From Blastobasis lacticolella (Eukaryota > Arthropoda > Insecta > Lepidoptera > Blastobasidae): DNA of 64,000 nt. Where the stretch lies: positions 2,490,001-2,554,000 of the forward strand of contig LR990056.1 in the NCBI GenBank assembly GCA_905147135.1, written 5' to 3'. The translations under genes were made by a program, and so were the position numbers. The notes beneath the pieces were generated by a model that worked only from the letters and a program-made list of their open reading frames with translations, was not told the DNA's origin and did no database searches. This document shows, in pieces, positions 56,501-64,000 of this stretch (position 1 is the first letter of the stretch; every line of letters begins with the position of its first letter).

Positions 56501-59500
56501 ATTCCAGGACTAGCCTTTACGCCGAAAGCAAGTCGATGCACGGTGTACAATCCCTTGCACGTGTTCAAGGTGAGCAATTTTGCAGTTTCTTCATCCACGA
56601 CTACTTGCGTGTAGGCACGTTCCAAATCTAATGTCGTGAAGTATTTACTTCCAGCGACAATGGCGAATACTTCATTCGACGTAGGCATGGGGTAAGTGTC
56701 TGATTCGGTCGCCTGGTTAACTGTGCTTCGGTAATCTCCACACAACCGAATATCACCTGTCTTTTTAAAGATAGGTACCACGGGTGTAGCCCATTCAGAG
56801 AACGACACTGGGCGCAGTACGCCTTCGACCACTAAACGGTCTATTTCCTTTTCAACTCTGCCTTTGATAGCGAATGGAACAGGACGAGCTTTAAGAAATT
56901 TGGGTGTGACCTCAGGTTTCACGTGTATTGTTACGGGTTTGCCACGGTAGGTACCCAGTCCATCTTTAAACACTTCAGTGTGCTTTGCGATACTTCTTTC
57001 TATTTCTTGCAGATCCTTGTTAGACATGAAATTGACATTGAGTTTTATGTCGAGCGGAGCAAGCCAATCACGCCCCAAGAGGTTAGGACCCTCGCCTTTG
57101 GCTACGATCAGGGTCAATTCATGTTCGCAATTGTTATATTTCACCGGCACGGTGGCTTGGCCCAGCAGCACGACTGGAGTGTCTGTCCATGTGCGCAACT
57201 TGAGAGATGCAGGGCGCAGCGCGGTCGGCGGTAGTCGGAGACGTAAACCCTTCCAAGTCTCTTCATTCACCAAGGTGAAACTAGCGCCCGTATCTAGCTG
57301 TAACAACACCGGTTCACTAGCGATGAACACCCGGACTTCAAATGGTGGCACGTGACCAGAACTGCGTACTGAATATATGCCGTTGAGTGAACTGTAATAT
57401 TCCTCCTCCGTAAAATTTACGTTCTTGTTTGAATTCTTCTTTTTTGCACCACAAATTTTTTCAATGTGGCCCTTCTTTTTGCAAAAACGACAGATTGCGT
57501 TTATGAACCTGCATTCGCCTCCGTGCTGATCACCACACCGATAACAAAACCGCACATTTGTTCTAGACTGTACCGCATTGATATCCATAGGTTCGCCAGC
57601 GAAGACGGAGACGGCACCGGAGTCGGTCAGACTTGCGCCCGCTGCAGTAATATTCCCAGAATTTTGCATTAAACGCACGTCTCTTCCCGCACTTTCCGCA
57701 GCCAACATGCCATCTACAACATCCTTGTAGGTCAAATTATTTCCTTTCAAAAGTTCGTATTGTAATTTGGCATCATTCATGCCACACACCAGTCTATCGC
57801 GTAACATTCGTTCTAAGTCTTGAAAATTACACCCTGTCATAGAAATAAATACCCTGGAACCGGTTGAGCGAACAAATAACTCTGACGGTTACCATAGTAA
57901 ATAAAACTGCGCTGTCTACAGTGCCACAAACATGTCTGACCGGGTGACAGCGTCGCTGTTGTTGGCATTGACATTACATTTCAAAACGGCAACACTTAGT
58001 TCCGGTTTTGTCCACCGGGTCGAATGGGTTTGTCAACAATCTTGTCAAGCCGCCAGATATAACATTGTTAACGCGTACAAGAATATGTATGGACAGTGGT
58101 AACCATTCCAATAGCTATGTGTAATACGTCGTTGGATAGCTATTTTCGAGCTGAACAAAAGTAAGTAAGGCGCTAACTGCCAAATTTTAGTTCGTTCAGA
58201 GTTATGCTGTACTAAACATATCACAGTATTAAGTATTTTTTTCTGTTCTACCCGCATTTAATGGCCATGTGTAATGCATCGATGGATTCATGGATATACA
58301 GGGTGTAAAAAGACCGCTAGCATTAATTGAAACCCCATATTCTACCCATGAAACTGCCCACATTGCGCGTCGCAATTAATTATTTATTTTAGGTAGCGAA
58401 ATTATGAAGTAATTTCCGCGGGTATGTTTTTTGGGGAAAGTTGTTCAGTTTCGTGGCTAGAATATGAGGTTTCAATTAATGCTAGCGGTCTTTTGACAAA
58501 CCTGTATAAGTATAAATAAACCATACCATATTAAATATAATGGCGCAGTCTCTTGTGCCACAAACTTATTTGACCCGGTGACAGCGTCGCTGTTGTTGGC
58601 AATGACATATTATTTCAATATACATACACTTAGTTCCAGTTTTGGCCACCGGTTTTTAGCACTGAAATAGACGTCAGTCATCAATCTCGCCAAGGCGCCA
58701 GATATAACATTGTAAAAGCTTACAAAATTGTTGTAACGTAATGCCTTAAATATAAATTTCTAAACAGTAATAATTGGGATTCGTCAATTACAAATCCAAC
58801 CTTCAATTCCAACCTTCAAATTTATCATTTTATCTCCTTTAAAATTATACCACTTTTGTCGTTGTAGAATTCTTCAACGAAGCTACATTATATAATAATA
58901 TTATTGTTATTGATTAATTTGTATACTCATCTGTTATCTATTTTTATCTATAATAATATTACTTCCGCGAAAACAAAATCAACGGCATTATGCCGCTGGT
59001 GCAAAGTCACATCGTGCGCATATATGTAAGACTGCCAAATAAAAAATAAGCAGATGGCGTGCATTGAATTTGAATGAACATACCAACTAATCATGGCCGG
59101 TTAATGATGTAGCAATAAACACTTAAATATTTATTGGAAATGCTAAAAATATAAGTTTTACAAGTAATACATGATATTTCTTATACTTTACGGAAAAAAG
59201 ATACTCCATTCTTGGTTTTGGTTACTGTTTATTGGAATTAGTGCATGTGTTTCCTACGCAACTCGGCATTCTTAGATTGTAAAGTAACGACCATTCGTAT
59301 ACGTGGCCAAAACGTCACTGAGACATAGTTGGAGCGCAATTGCAGTTTACGCTCCAATGACATGGAGCTATTCCCTTTGGTCCATGAACGGGTCCATTAT
59401 GTAGAAGTCATTGCACCCTGTAGTTAATTTTCGTAATTGTGCAAGGTACTCTGATGCATTTTCGCCGGCTTTCTGATTATGTTTGTAGAATTTGTATGAC

Positions 59501-61801
59501 ATCGTTATTTCATTCGGTCTGGGGCTATAATGTTTAGTTAGGATTTCCGCAATTTCAGTAAATGTTACTTCACTCGCCTTTCGCGGGGTAATTAACGATA
59601 GCAGAGTCTCAAACACTTGTGAACCACACACTGTATAAAAATTTGCCGTTTTGGTATAATCTTCGGAAATACCATTAGCAATAAAACAAAATTTCAAACG
59701 TTCCAAATAGTTTTCCCAATCGTCCGTCTGTGGGTTAAATTCGCCGAATTTCACTGCTCTGTTCATTTTCACCGATTTTACTTATCGTCGCCACTAATAT
59801 GTCTTTAATATGTAATAAAAGTACAAGATAACTGAATTACATGTTTATTGGAGCTAAGGAGCATGACAAGTGACTTATTGTCCAACTAAGGTAAAGGAAC
59901 CAATCATGGACAATGTAAGAATTTTTTTTTTGTTTTACTCTTATAACTTTGTATATGTAATGGTGCCGAACTTGAGGAAGGGTTTATTTCATTAAAACTT
60001 CTTTAAATAATGGTTTGGAGTACTTTAATAACATCAAATTACAATATAACAATTATTATTGTACGAAAAGTGGATAATGTATAAATATCCTTGTATGGAC
60101 AGCATAATTCCAATTTTGGACATCCAGTCATGAACCGATTCCCTTCATGGACACCCAATCTTGGACGGTTTCCAGTCATGTACACCCAATTATGAACCAT
60201 CAATTATTTAATAAAATTGACAAATAAAATATCTAAAAAAGGTCATTAATAAATATTTCACATCACTCATTACGACAATGAAATAATGAGTGGATTTTAA
60301 TCACATCAATAACAATAAATGTACCTGTTTAAAAACTTACTGAATCTAATCCAAAAGGTACAGCTATCAACAACCTTATCTTTTATTCGCGTGTCGGTGC
60401 CATTTCTATAAAACATAATTAAGTACTATTTAAAACCTATAATATATAATACCAAACATGGACAGCCAGTCATGGACACTACTGTCCATGACTGGATAAA
60501 GAGCAAAATTAATATCCAGTGATAAACACTTCAAATTTTAAAATCAAGAGTATATTATTTGGTAGAGGTTATTTTCTGTTTAGATGCTCTGTATATCGCA
60601 TAAATAAGAAATAATCGCAGAAACTGCTAAACTCTACAATTCTACTTACAATTGCGGTCATAAAAAAACTTACCCGACGCGAGATTCTTATAACATTTCT
60701 TGATTTCTTCGTCTTTGTATGCGGTCTCAAAATTGAAACTCCGGTAAAAAAAGTAATGGATGACTGACAGCTGTCAAAATTGAACAGATGATTGATTGTT
60801 CATTCAGCATTAAAAAAAAGTGTTGCGATTAGAGAAAAATAATTCCCATTTAGTAATTTTCGGTGTTTACTTATAAAATGTACATGATTGGAGCACTGTT
60901 CATGATCGGTTCCGTTACCTTACCTACATTATATCATCTTATTCTAAAATAAGGTAAACAAGCAGATACTACCCTCACTTGCATACATAACAACCATAGT
61001 TTTCACATTCTCTGAAATGTAATCTGTAGAAGACCGACAGACGCGCAAACCTACGCCGCTCCTCGAGGCTCTTAGTATAGAGGTTTAGTTATTGAAATAC
61101 ACAATAGTGTTTTTTTCAGTAAAAAAGTCAAATTTACTTCTGCAGTGACACTATAACTTCCTTTCCATTGATTAGTATGAAAAATAGGACGGCGTAAGGT
61201 GTACTGATTTTGTGCAAATAAAAACTGACAGCATTCTGTCGTCACTAAGCAGAATGGATGCCTGAGAGCATTACTGTTCAGTGTTTAGTTGTATTATCAA
61301 TTACATAGGAACTAATACATCTCCACAAAACTGTTGTAATTACTTTAAATAGATTTTTTGTCTAGGTTTTTACTATATAAAATTACTTTTAATTTTCAGG
61401 TACTATGTGGTTATAACTTCGTGTGGGTAACAACTAAAGGTGCCAGGATACCGTTCAATGCAGTCGAAGGCGGATATTCCGAGGACAGACATGAAATTTT
61501 ATATATCGGCAGAGCATACCACAAAGGGCACTTGATACCAGGGAAAGTGCAGCCCTCGCACAAAGTTTGTTACATTCCGTATAATGGCAGAGAGATAGCA
61601 AAGGAAAACTATGAAATTTTAATCGAACCTAAGGAGAATAGGAATGTTAATAGAGCTTTCCTCGAGGCTTTTTTGAATCACAGAGATGAGTCAGATCAAA
61701 AAGATGAAGTTCAAGAAGTTTGGGAGAACCATGATGATATATATGTTGATGATCTTGATAATGATAGTAGTGACAATGATATATATGATCCACCGTTTTA
61801 A
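53564..61801 (+). CDS. DM9-domain gene (FAMeT paralogue), copy B, intron carries gypsy
   Basis: Two exons are visible. 53564-53802 has a TTGCAG acceptor, phase 1 in, GTAAGT donor, phase 0 out; 61400-61801 has an AATTTTCAG acceptor in phase 0 and a stop at 61801. Exon 1 encodes the first DM9 repeat (IGGFENEVLYVIRSFH, LTPGKFVPSE). Exon 2 encodes the second (NAVEGGYSEDRHEILYIGRA, HLIPGKV) and a short acidic tail (DDLDNDSSDND). Boundaries and phases equal those of the minus-strand gene at 27750-30308, so it is an inverted paralogue. The intron is about 500 bp without the 7.1-kb gypsy insertion. No exon for the FA domain was found upstream, so it may be incomplete or a DM9-only protein. AATAAA follows near 61841. 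Confidence 0.6.
53901..54064 (-). repeat. 3' LTR of gypsy element, copy B
   Basis: 164 bp; same as 19684-19847 in A and as the outer parts of 59795-60992. Confidence 0.9.
54187..57837 (-). CDS. Gypsy Gag C-terminus + Pol polyprotein, copy B
   Basis: One long open frame of about 1200 codons. In order: a Gag end (FQDLERMLRDRLVCG); zinc knuckles at ~99-130 (CX2CX3HX3C, then canonical CX2CX4HX4C); aspartic protease with DTG at ~183; reverse transcriptase at ~330-520 with LIDD in place of the usual YxDD; RNase H at ~620-740 (TCDSSEYGVGAVL, ITDHKPLLGI-like block); integrase at ~870-1080 with HX3H...CX2C and a D,D,E core (VDFAGPF, SDNGTAF, NGLAERMVQT); and an acidic C-terminus. It makes and integrates element cDNA. 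The true start is upstream in gag, cut off by the insertion at 57838-59413. Confidence 0.9.
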   Translation of the reverse strand, partial: TGCNFQDLERMLRDRLVCGMNDAKLQYELLKGNNLTYKDVVDGMLAAESAGRDVRLMQNSGNITAAGASLTDSGAVSVFAGEPMDINAVQSRTNVRFCYRCGDQHGGECRFINAICRFCKKKGHIEKICGAKKKNSNKNVNFTEEEYYSSLNGIYSVRSSGHVPPFEVRVFIASEPVLLQLDTGASFTLVNEETWKGLRLRLPPTALRPASLKLRTWTDTPVVLLGQATVPVKYNNCEHELTLIVAKGEGPNLLGRDWLAPLDIKLNVNFMSNKDLQEIERSIAKHTEVFKDGLGTYRGKPVTIHVKPEVTPKFLKARPVPFAIKGRVEKEIDRLVVEGVLRPVSFSEWATPVVPIFKKTGDIRLCGDYRSTVNQATESDTYPMPTSNEVFAIVAGSKYFTTLDLERAYTQVVVDEETAKLLTLNTCKGLYTVHRLAFGVKASPGIFQRLMTSLLAGVEGVAVLIDDIIVSGRTVVEMQYRLDAVLQRIEAAGLRLNKSKCKWAKEKVEFLGFVIDSEGIHPSSKKVESIKMTPKPNNKQELQAFLGLYNFYERFIPRKATILEPLHRLLDKAQAWRWTDKEQKAFESAKHELTYDMTLVHYNLEKPLTLTCDSSEYGVGAVLAHVMKDGKERPIAMGSRTLHTHERRYSQLDKEAAAIMFGIQKFHNYLMGRSFTIVTDHKPLLGIFDPCKPMSNMLSPRLTRIALVLTSHNYRIVYKPGPQIGNADSLSRWPQPVPDQDEPQMCDVLLMAETPADFPYNEEHIAAETAKDKYLSRVVNYVLRGWPAKITEEGLRTYWLQRSQLSLQDGCLLLGCRVVIPTSLQAAVLKVMHKTHNGMVQTKALARSYVWWPQLNNDVEKLVANCTKCLENRHMPTRTSYEWISPSSPWSRIHVDFAGPFQNKTFLIIVDAFSRWPEVFLISNTTSTTVIRHLRMLFATHGLCETVVSDNGTAFVSQEMRDFLNANNIRHATTAPYHPATNGLAERMVQTVKEKLRKMNDLSWDIKIPNMLLGLRVTPCAGTNKSPAELLMNRRLRTLLDTVHPDNKQKKKIEQQLVNNTNRKQREARVGYRVMYRNYSEGPRWLPGRVLEKDGPSHYKVETNDGWVINRHIDQMIKMTENNDGQGGEGGEVEETNVETPEEATEDSQISDEAEAETGENIIEIPSSEKWAEFLGIPQSADVHLEGVGKIKNRLNVHSRSPYRRPSSSAESSVKE
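57838..59413. mobile_element. 1.58-kb insertion splitting gypsy gag
   Basis: CACCCTGT occurs at both junctions (57830-57837 and 59414-59421), consistent with an 8-bp target duplication (12 bp with one mismatch if extended). Gag reads cleanly across if one copy and the insert are ignored. The ends (CATAGAAATAAA, and CAATGACTTCTA inverted) are not convincing inverted repeats. Inside are a ~175-bp direct repeat (57909-58080, 58542-58728, both with GGTGACAGCGTCGCTGTTG), a MITE (58297-58506) and no significant ORF. Confidence 0.65.
58297..58506. mobile_element. MITE with ~45-bp inverted ends
   Basis: TACAGGGTGTAAAAAGACCG at the left and its near inverse ending GACAAACCTGTA at the right. The arms continue through GCTAGCATTAATTGAAACC on both sides. 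TA duplications are at 58295-58296 and 58507-58508. 210 bp, Tc1/mariner-like target, no ORF. Confidence 0.88.
59368..59766 (-). pseudogene. Gypsy Gag N-terminal part, interrupted
   Basis: From the ATG at 59766 the frame reads a retroviral-type capsid N-region (FGEFNPQTDDWENYLERLKF, then ILTKHYSPRPNEI and ASEYLAQLRKLTTGCN). At 59413 it runs into the inserted sequence and stops at 59368. The remaining Gag resumes at 57837. It starts 29 bases inside the 5' LTR. Confidence 0.8.
59889..60920. mobile_element. 1032-bp DNA element nested in the gypsy 5' LTR
   Basis: Inverted ends AGGTAAAGGAACCAATCATG and AGGTAACGGAACCGATCATG, TA duplications at 59887-59888 and 60921-60922; the intact LTR gives the empty site (54000 region). 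Many copies of a CATGGAC / CAGTCATG-type motif cluster at both sides (59905-59920, 60094-60205, 60455-60505). No transposase frame is present, so it is non-autonomous. Related empty-ended copies were not seen elsewhere in the window. Confidence 0.85.
61000..61399 (+). other. Remainder of DM9 intron
   Basis: Intron sequence right of the gypsy element. 61020-61075 is a short LINE C-terminal scrap (GTAGAAGACCGACAGACGCG) like 27030. Confidence 0.5.
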
Positions 61802-62064
61802 CTGCCAAATGTTTGTATTTGAACTTGTCCTCGCTCTTCCCAATAAAAATTTAACAAGAAAATCGTCAGGCATTGTAAATCATTACCTCTTTAAAGTCCC
61901 GTGGTTATCAGCGGAACTTCTAAAACCTACCTAGGTATAAGCTAAGCTAGAAACAACAGCACCTCTTTTCATTGGTACTATACGTTAAAACAGATTTATT
62001 TAATTGTTAGACTTTTTATACTTATATTTTTAATAAAGTATAATTGAAACATACTTTTATTTTT

Positions 62065-62175
62065 TTATTTAATAGTTTATTGTGCACAAATAATTTAGGC
62101 GCTCCTAAGTGGCCTAGTGGTTAAGGTATCCGACGTAAGGTTGGTGGTAGGGTTAGAGCAGTCATCTGAGATCCT
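62065..62175 (+). mobile_element. LINE tail and SINE head scrap
   Basis: TTATTTAATAGTTTATTGTG is a tail like that near 40820. GTGGCCTAGTGGTTAAGGTA is a SINE A-box region without its B box. Confidence 0.5.
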
Positions 62176-62914
62176 AAAATCTTATAAGCAAAATGTAGCA
62201 ACGGAGTTTTGACCCGATCTCTGGTTGGTCAAAAAACCGCGTAATGGGATTTTGCCGCAAAAGCTAACTACCGAGTTTTTACCGCAAACTTCATAGTGAG
62301 ATTGAGCCACGAACGGAAACAAAATAAAGCAATATAATTTAAACAAACAATTATATTTATTGCACAGTAACATGATTGCATAGGTAGGTATAGAAAATAA
62401 AAAAAATGATAGGTTATTACGCTTACGCTTTAACCATTATCATCATCCTAGCGCTTATCCCGGACTCTGCCAGGGTCCGCTTTCCTACTCCAATCTTCTC
62501 CACTTCGCCCGGTCTTCGGCATCCTCTCGTCGTTATCCGTTGGCTCTCGCACTCGACTCGGCGGTGTAAATTTTTTTTACATATTGCCGTGTCAACTTCC
62601 GCAAGTAAAATACAAGGAAAAAAGCAGGGTAATACACGTGCCGATTCCTGAAATTCCCAACGAGTAAATAACTACTGTCTACTGAAGGTCGTTTTAATAA
62701 ACATGTGAATAACGAAGTCACGTCACAAATAATTGCGGAAAACGTATTGGGTTTTACCCCGACCTTTCATCGAAAATAGAATGACCTATTATTAACTTGC
62801 GTATGATTCCCGATAAGAGACTTATGAATATCGGCTCCTCCTACTAACTGTGTTAATCTAGTAATACACTTACACCGAGTCGGTACTGGGAACTTGTTCA
62901 ACGAGGCTTTGAAA

Positions 62915-63372
62915 ATGGGATTTGATAATCTACTTGAAATGTTAAGGGAAAGAAACCTTTTAGGAGAGACATTCTTTCATGAAGTTTGCAGAGAAAACTC
63001 AATTGCTCTTGCGGCAGCATGGATGGATTAAGTGAATCCAGAGATTTTGAACATAAAAACCTACGATGGTGAACAGTGTACTCACATTATCGTGAAGTGT
63101 CAAAAATATCATGCTTTGAATATGATGAAAATAGTAATCCATCTTGGTGCTGACATCAACGGTCAAGAAGGGCAGGGTGGTTTCACTCCACTTCAATTGT
63201 GTGTTTGGAAGAAGAACAACCAGCTCGCCGAGTGGCTCTGTCAGACATCAAATATCAATATAGAAGCCAATAACTACGCACAACAAACGGCGTATCAAGA
63301 AGAAGAAGAGACTCGAAAATGATGGATATATTAAGAAATGCGGGAGCCAAATGTGAACCTCCAAATGTGTAA
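62915..63372 (+). pseudogene. Ankyrin (vankyrin / I-kappa-B-like) gene, copy B, stop codon
   Basis: Partner of 24018-24481. The frame opens at the ATG 62915 and meets a TAA at 63029-63031 where copy A has a sense codon. Nine bases are missing just before this, in frame. Beyond the stop the same frame stays open through the ankyrin repeats (IVIHLGADINGQEGQGGFTP, LAEWLCQTSNINIEANNYAQ). A GAAGAAGAAGAG replacement near 63297 then shifts frame and removes the last repeat's end. Lesions differ from those of copy A, so each copy broke separately after they split. Confidence 0.65.
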
Positions 63373-63569
63373 GATCGTGAAGCGAGTAATAACAATGATG
63401 AAGAAAGCGATAAGTTATATACAAAAACATTAAGTTATCTCAGTTTGGCAAAATCAGTAGATATAATAAATATCTAAATATTGTAACTATTAAAGTTTAT
63501 GTTTAGAGTTAAGTAACACTAGGTATCTAGATTTGAGTTTATAATGTAGATCAGTTAGTTTTTGCGTTA

Positions 63570-63870
63570 GATTTTGAGTTTTCTTGTTTGACTAGCCAGG
63601 CATTTGACCACCATCTCACCTGATGGTAAGTGACGATGTGGCCGTTGATGGAGTGTAACTGTCTAGGAACAGCCTATTTACTAGCCTTGAAGGCATCTAG
63701 ATTATAATGATCAGGGAACACACTCGCAGGCAAGACGTTCCATTCCTTAGCCATATAGGTACATTATAAAGGTTGAACTAAAGCGGCTCGTGCGGCTGGA
63801 ACATCCACAACTTAAGGATGAAGCGCTCGGCCGCCACGTCTCCTGATAGCGGAAAGGGGCTGACGGAATA
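63570..63870 (-). mobile_element. LINE 3' region, copy B
   Basis: Partner of 26500-26800. It joins the ankyrin 3' flank directly, because the 1.8-kb A-only stretch is missing. Confidence 0.55.
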
Positions 63871-64000
63871 AGGTTGTACAACCTGTAGAAGACCAACAGA
63901 CGCGCAACCCTACGCCGATGTTCGAGGCTCTGCATGCAGCTTAGCTTCAATCCATTCCGGGTACCGCCAGACCTTCGAGAGGATACCAAGTTAAGTTTTG
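63871..64000 (-). mobile_element. LINE ORF2 C-terminal fragment, copy B (cut by window end)
   Basis: Partner of 27016-27145, with SLEHRRRVARLLVFYRLY on the minus strand. Confidence 0.7.

Larger units (their letters stand above)
53901..60992 (-). mobile_element. Ty3/gypsy LTR retrotransposon, copy B
   Basis: Bounded by ACCAT duplications (53896-53900, 60993-60997). The 3' LTR is 53901-54064 (164 bp, minus TGTTATG...GACATATTA). The 5' LTR is 59795-60992, split by a 1032-bp nested element and otherwise matching the other LTR but for one base seen. A purine tract (AAAAGGGGAGG) lies next to the 3' LTR and a TGGCGACGATAAG primer-site candidate next to the 5' LTR. Gag is interrupted by a ~1.58-kb insertion; pol is open. 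Two zinc knuckles and the domain order suggest the Mag-like branch. It sits antisense in the DM9 intron. Confidence 0.93.
32859..64000 (+). repeat. Copy B of the ~33-kb direct repeat
   Basis: Second copy, collinear with 1-27145. B-only blocks are a MITE (33323-33573), an AT-rich insertion (about 39209-39580), a LINE tail (about 40785-40975), a Helitron (41304-41511), a copia-type LTR element (41674-46663), about 50607-51895, and the gypsy gag/5' LTR plus DM9 3' exon block (about 57593-62252) that A has lost. It continues past the window end. Confidence 0.95.

Noticed and set aside
58045..58257. A 70-codon minus-strand frame in the gag insertion, considered as a transposase remnant
   Set aside because: No recognisable motif and it overlaps the direct-repeat region; more likely random.

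Overview
The window reads as nuclear DNA of an insect, most likely a moth or butterfly. Host genes are few, split by short introns and AT-rich. They sit in a dense field of tRNA-derived SINEs, decayed RTE/Jockey-type LINE pieces, Helitrons that start TC and end CTAG, TA-flanked MITEs and LTR retrotransposons. The species is not identifiable from the sequence alone; Lepidoptera is inferred from the repeat set, from a FAMeT/DM9 gene, and from a polydnavirus-type ankyrin gene (polydnaviruses are delivered into caterpillars).

The dominant structure is one large direct repeat. Copy A (1 to about 27145, probably starting before the window) matches copy B (32859 to 64000, running off the end) in the same order and orientation, with few substitutions but many large insertions and deletions. 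It is either a real tandem segmental duplication with a unit of about 33 kb, or two diverged haplotypes placed end to end by the assembler. Each copy holds, in order: an RTE LINE remnant, a SINE, a Jockey-like LINE fragment, LINE tails, a minus-strand three-exon gene for a small secreted Kunitz protein, an extra signal-peptide exon with its own TATA promoter, a Helitron, another SINE, a plus-strand DM9-domain exon, a Ty3/gypsy element in the intron after it, and an ankyrin (vankyrin/I-kappa-B-like) gene.

The copies have decayed differently. Copy A has a mutated splice donor in the Kunitz gene, a frameshifted gypsy pol, a deletion that removed gypsy gag, the 5' LTR and the last DM9 exon, and a frameshifted ankyrin gene. 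Copy B has a spliceable Kunitz gene, both DM9 exons, and a gypsy with both LTRs, a target duplication and one long pol frame, but gag and the 5' LTR are interrupted by nested elements and the ankyrin gene has a stop codon. Only B carries a 4990-bp copia-type LTR element without coding capacity (41674-46663).

Between the copies, on the minus strand, lies the best host gene: a FAMeT-type protein (half of a Methyltransf_FA domain, then two DM9 exons, then an acidic tail; 27750-30308) whose 5' exons are not visible. The plus-strand DM9 exons in A and B are inverted paralogues of it with the same exon boundaries and phases.
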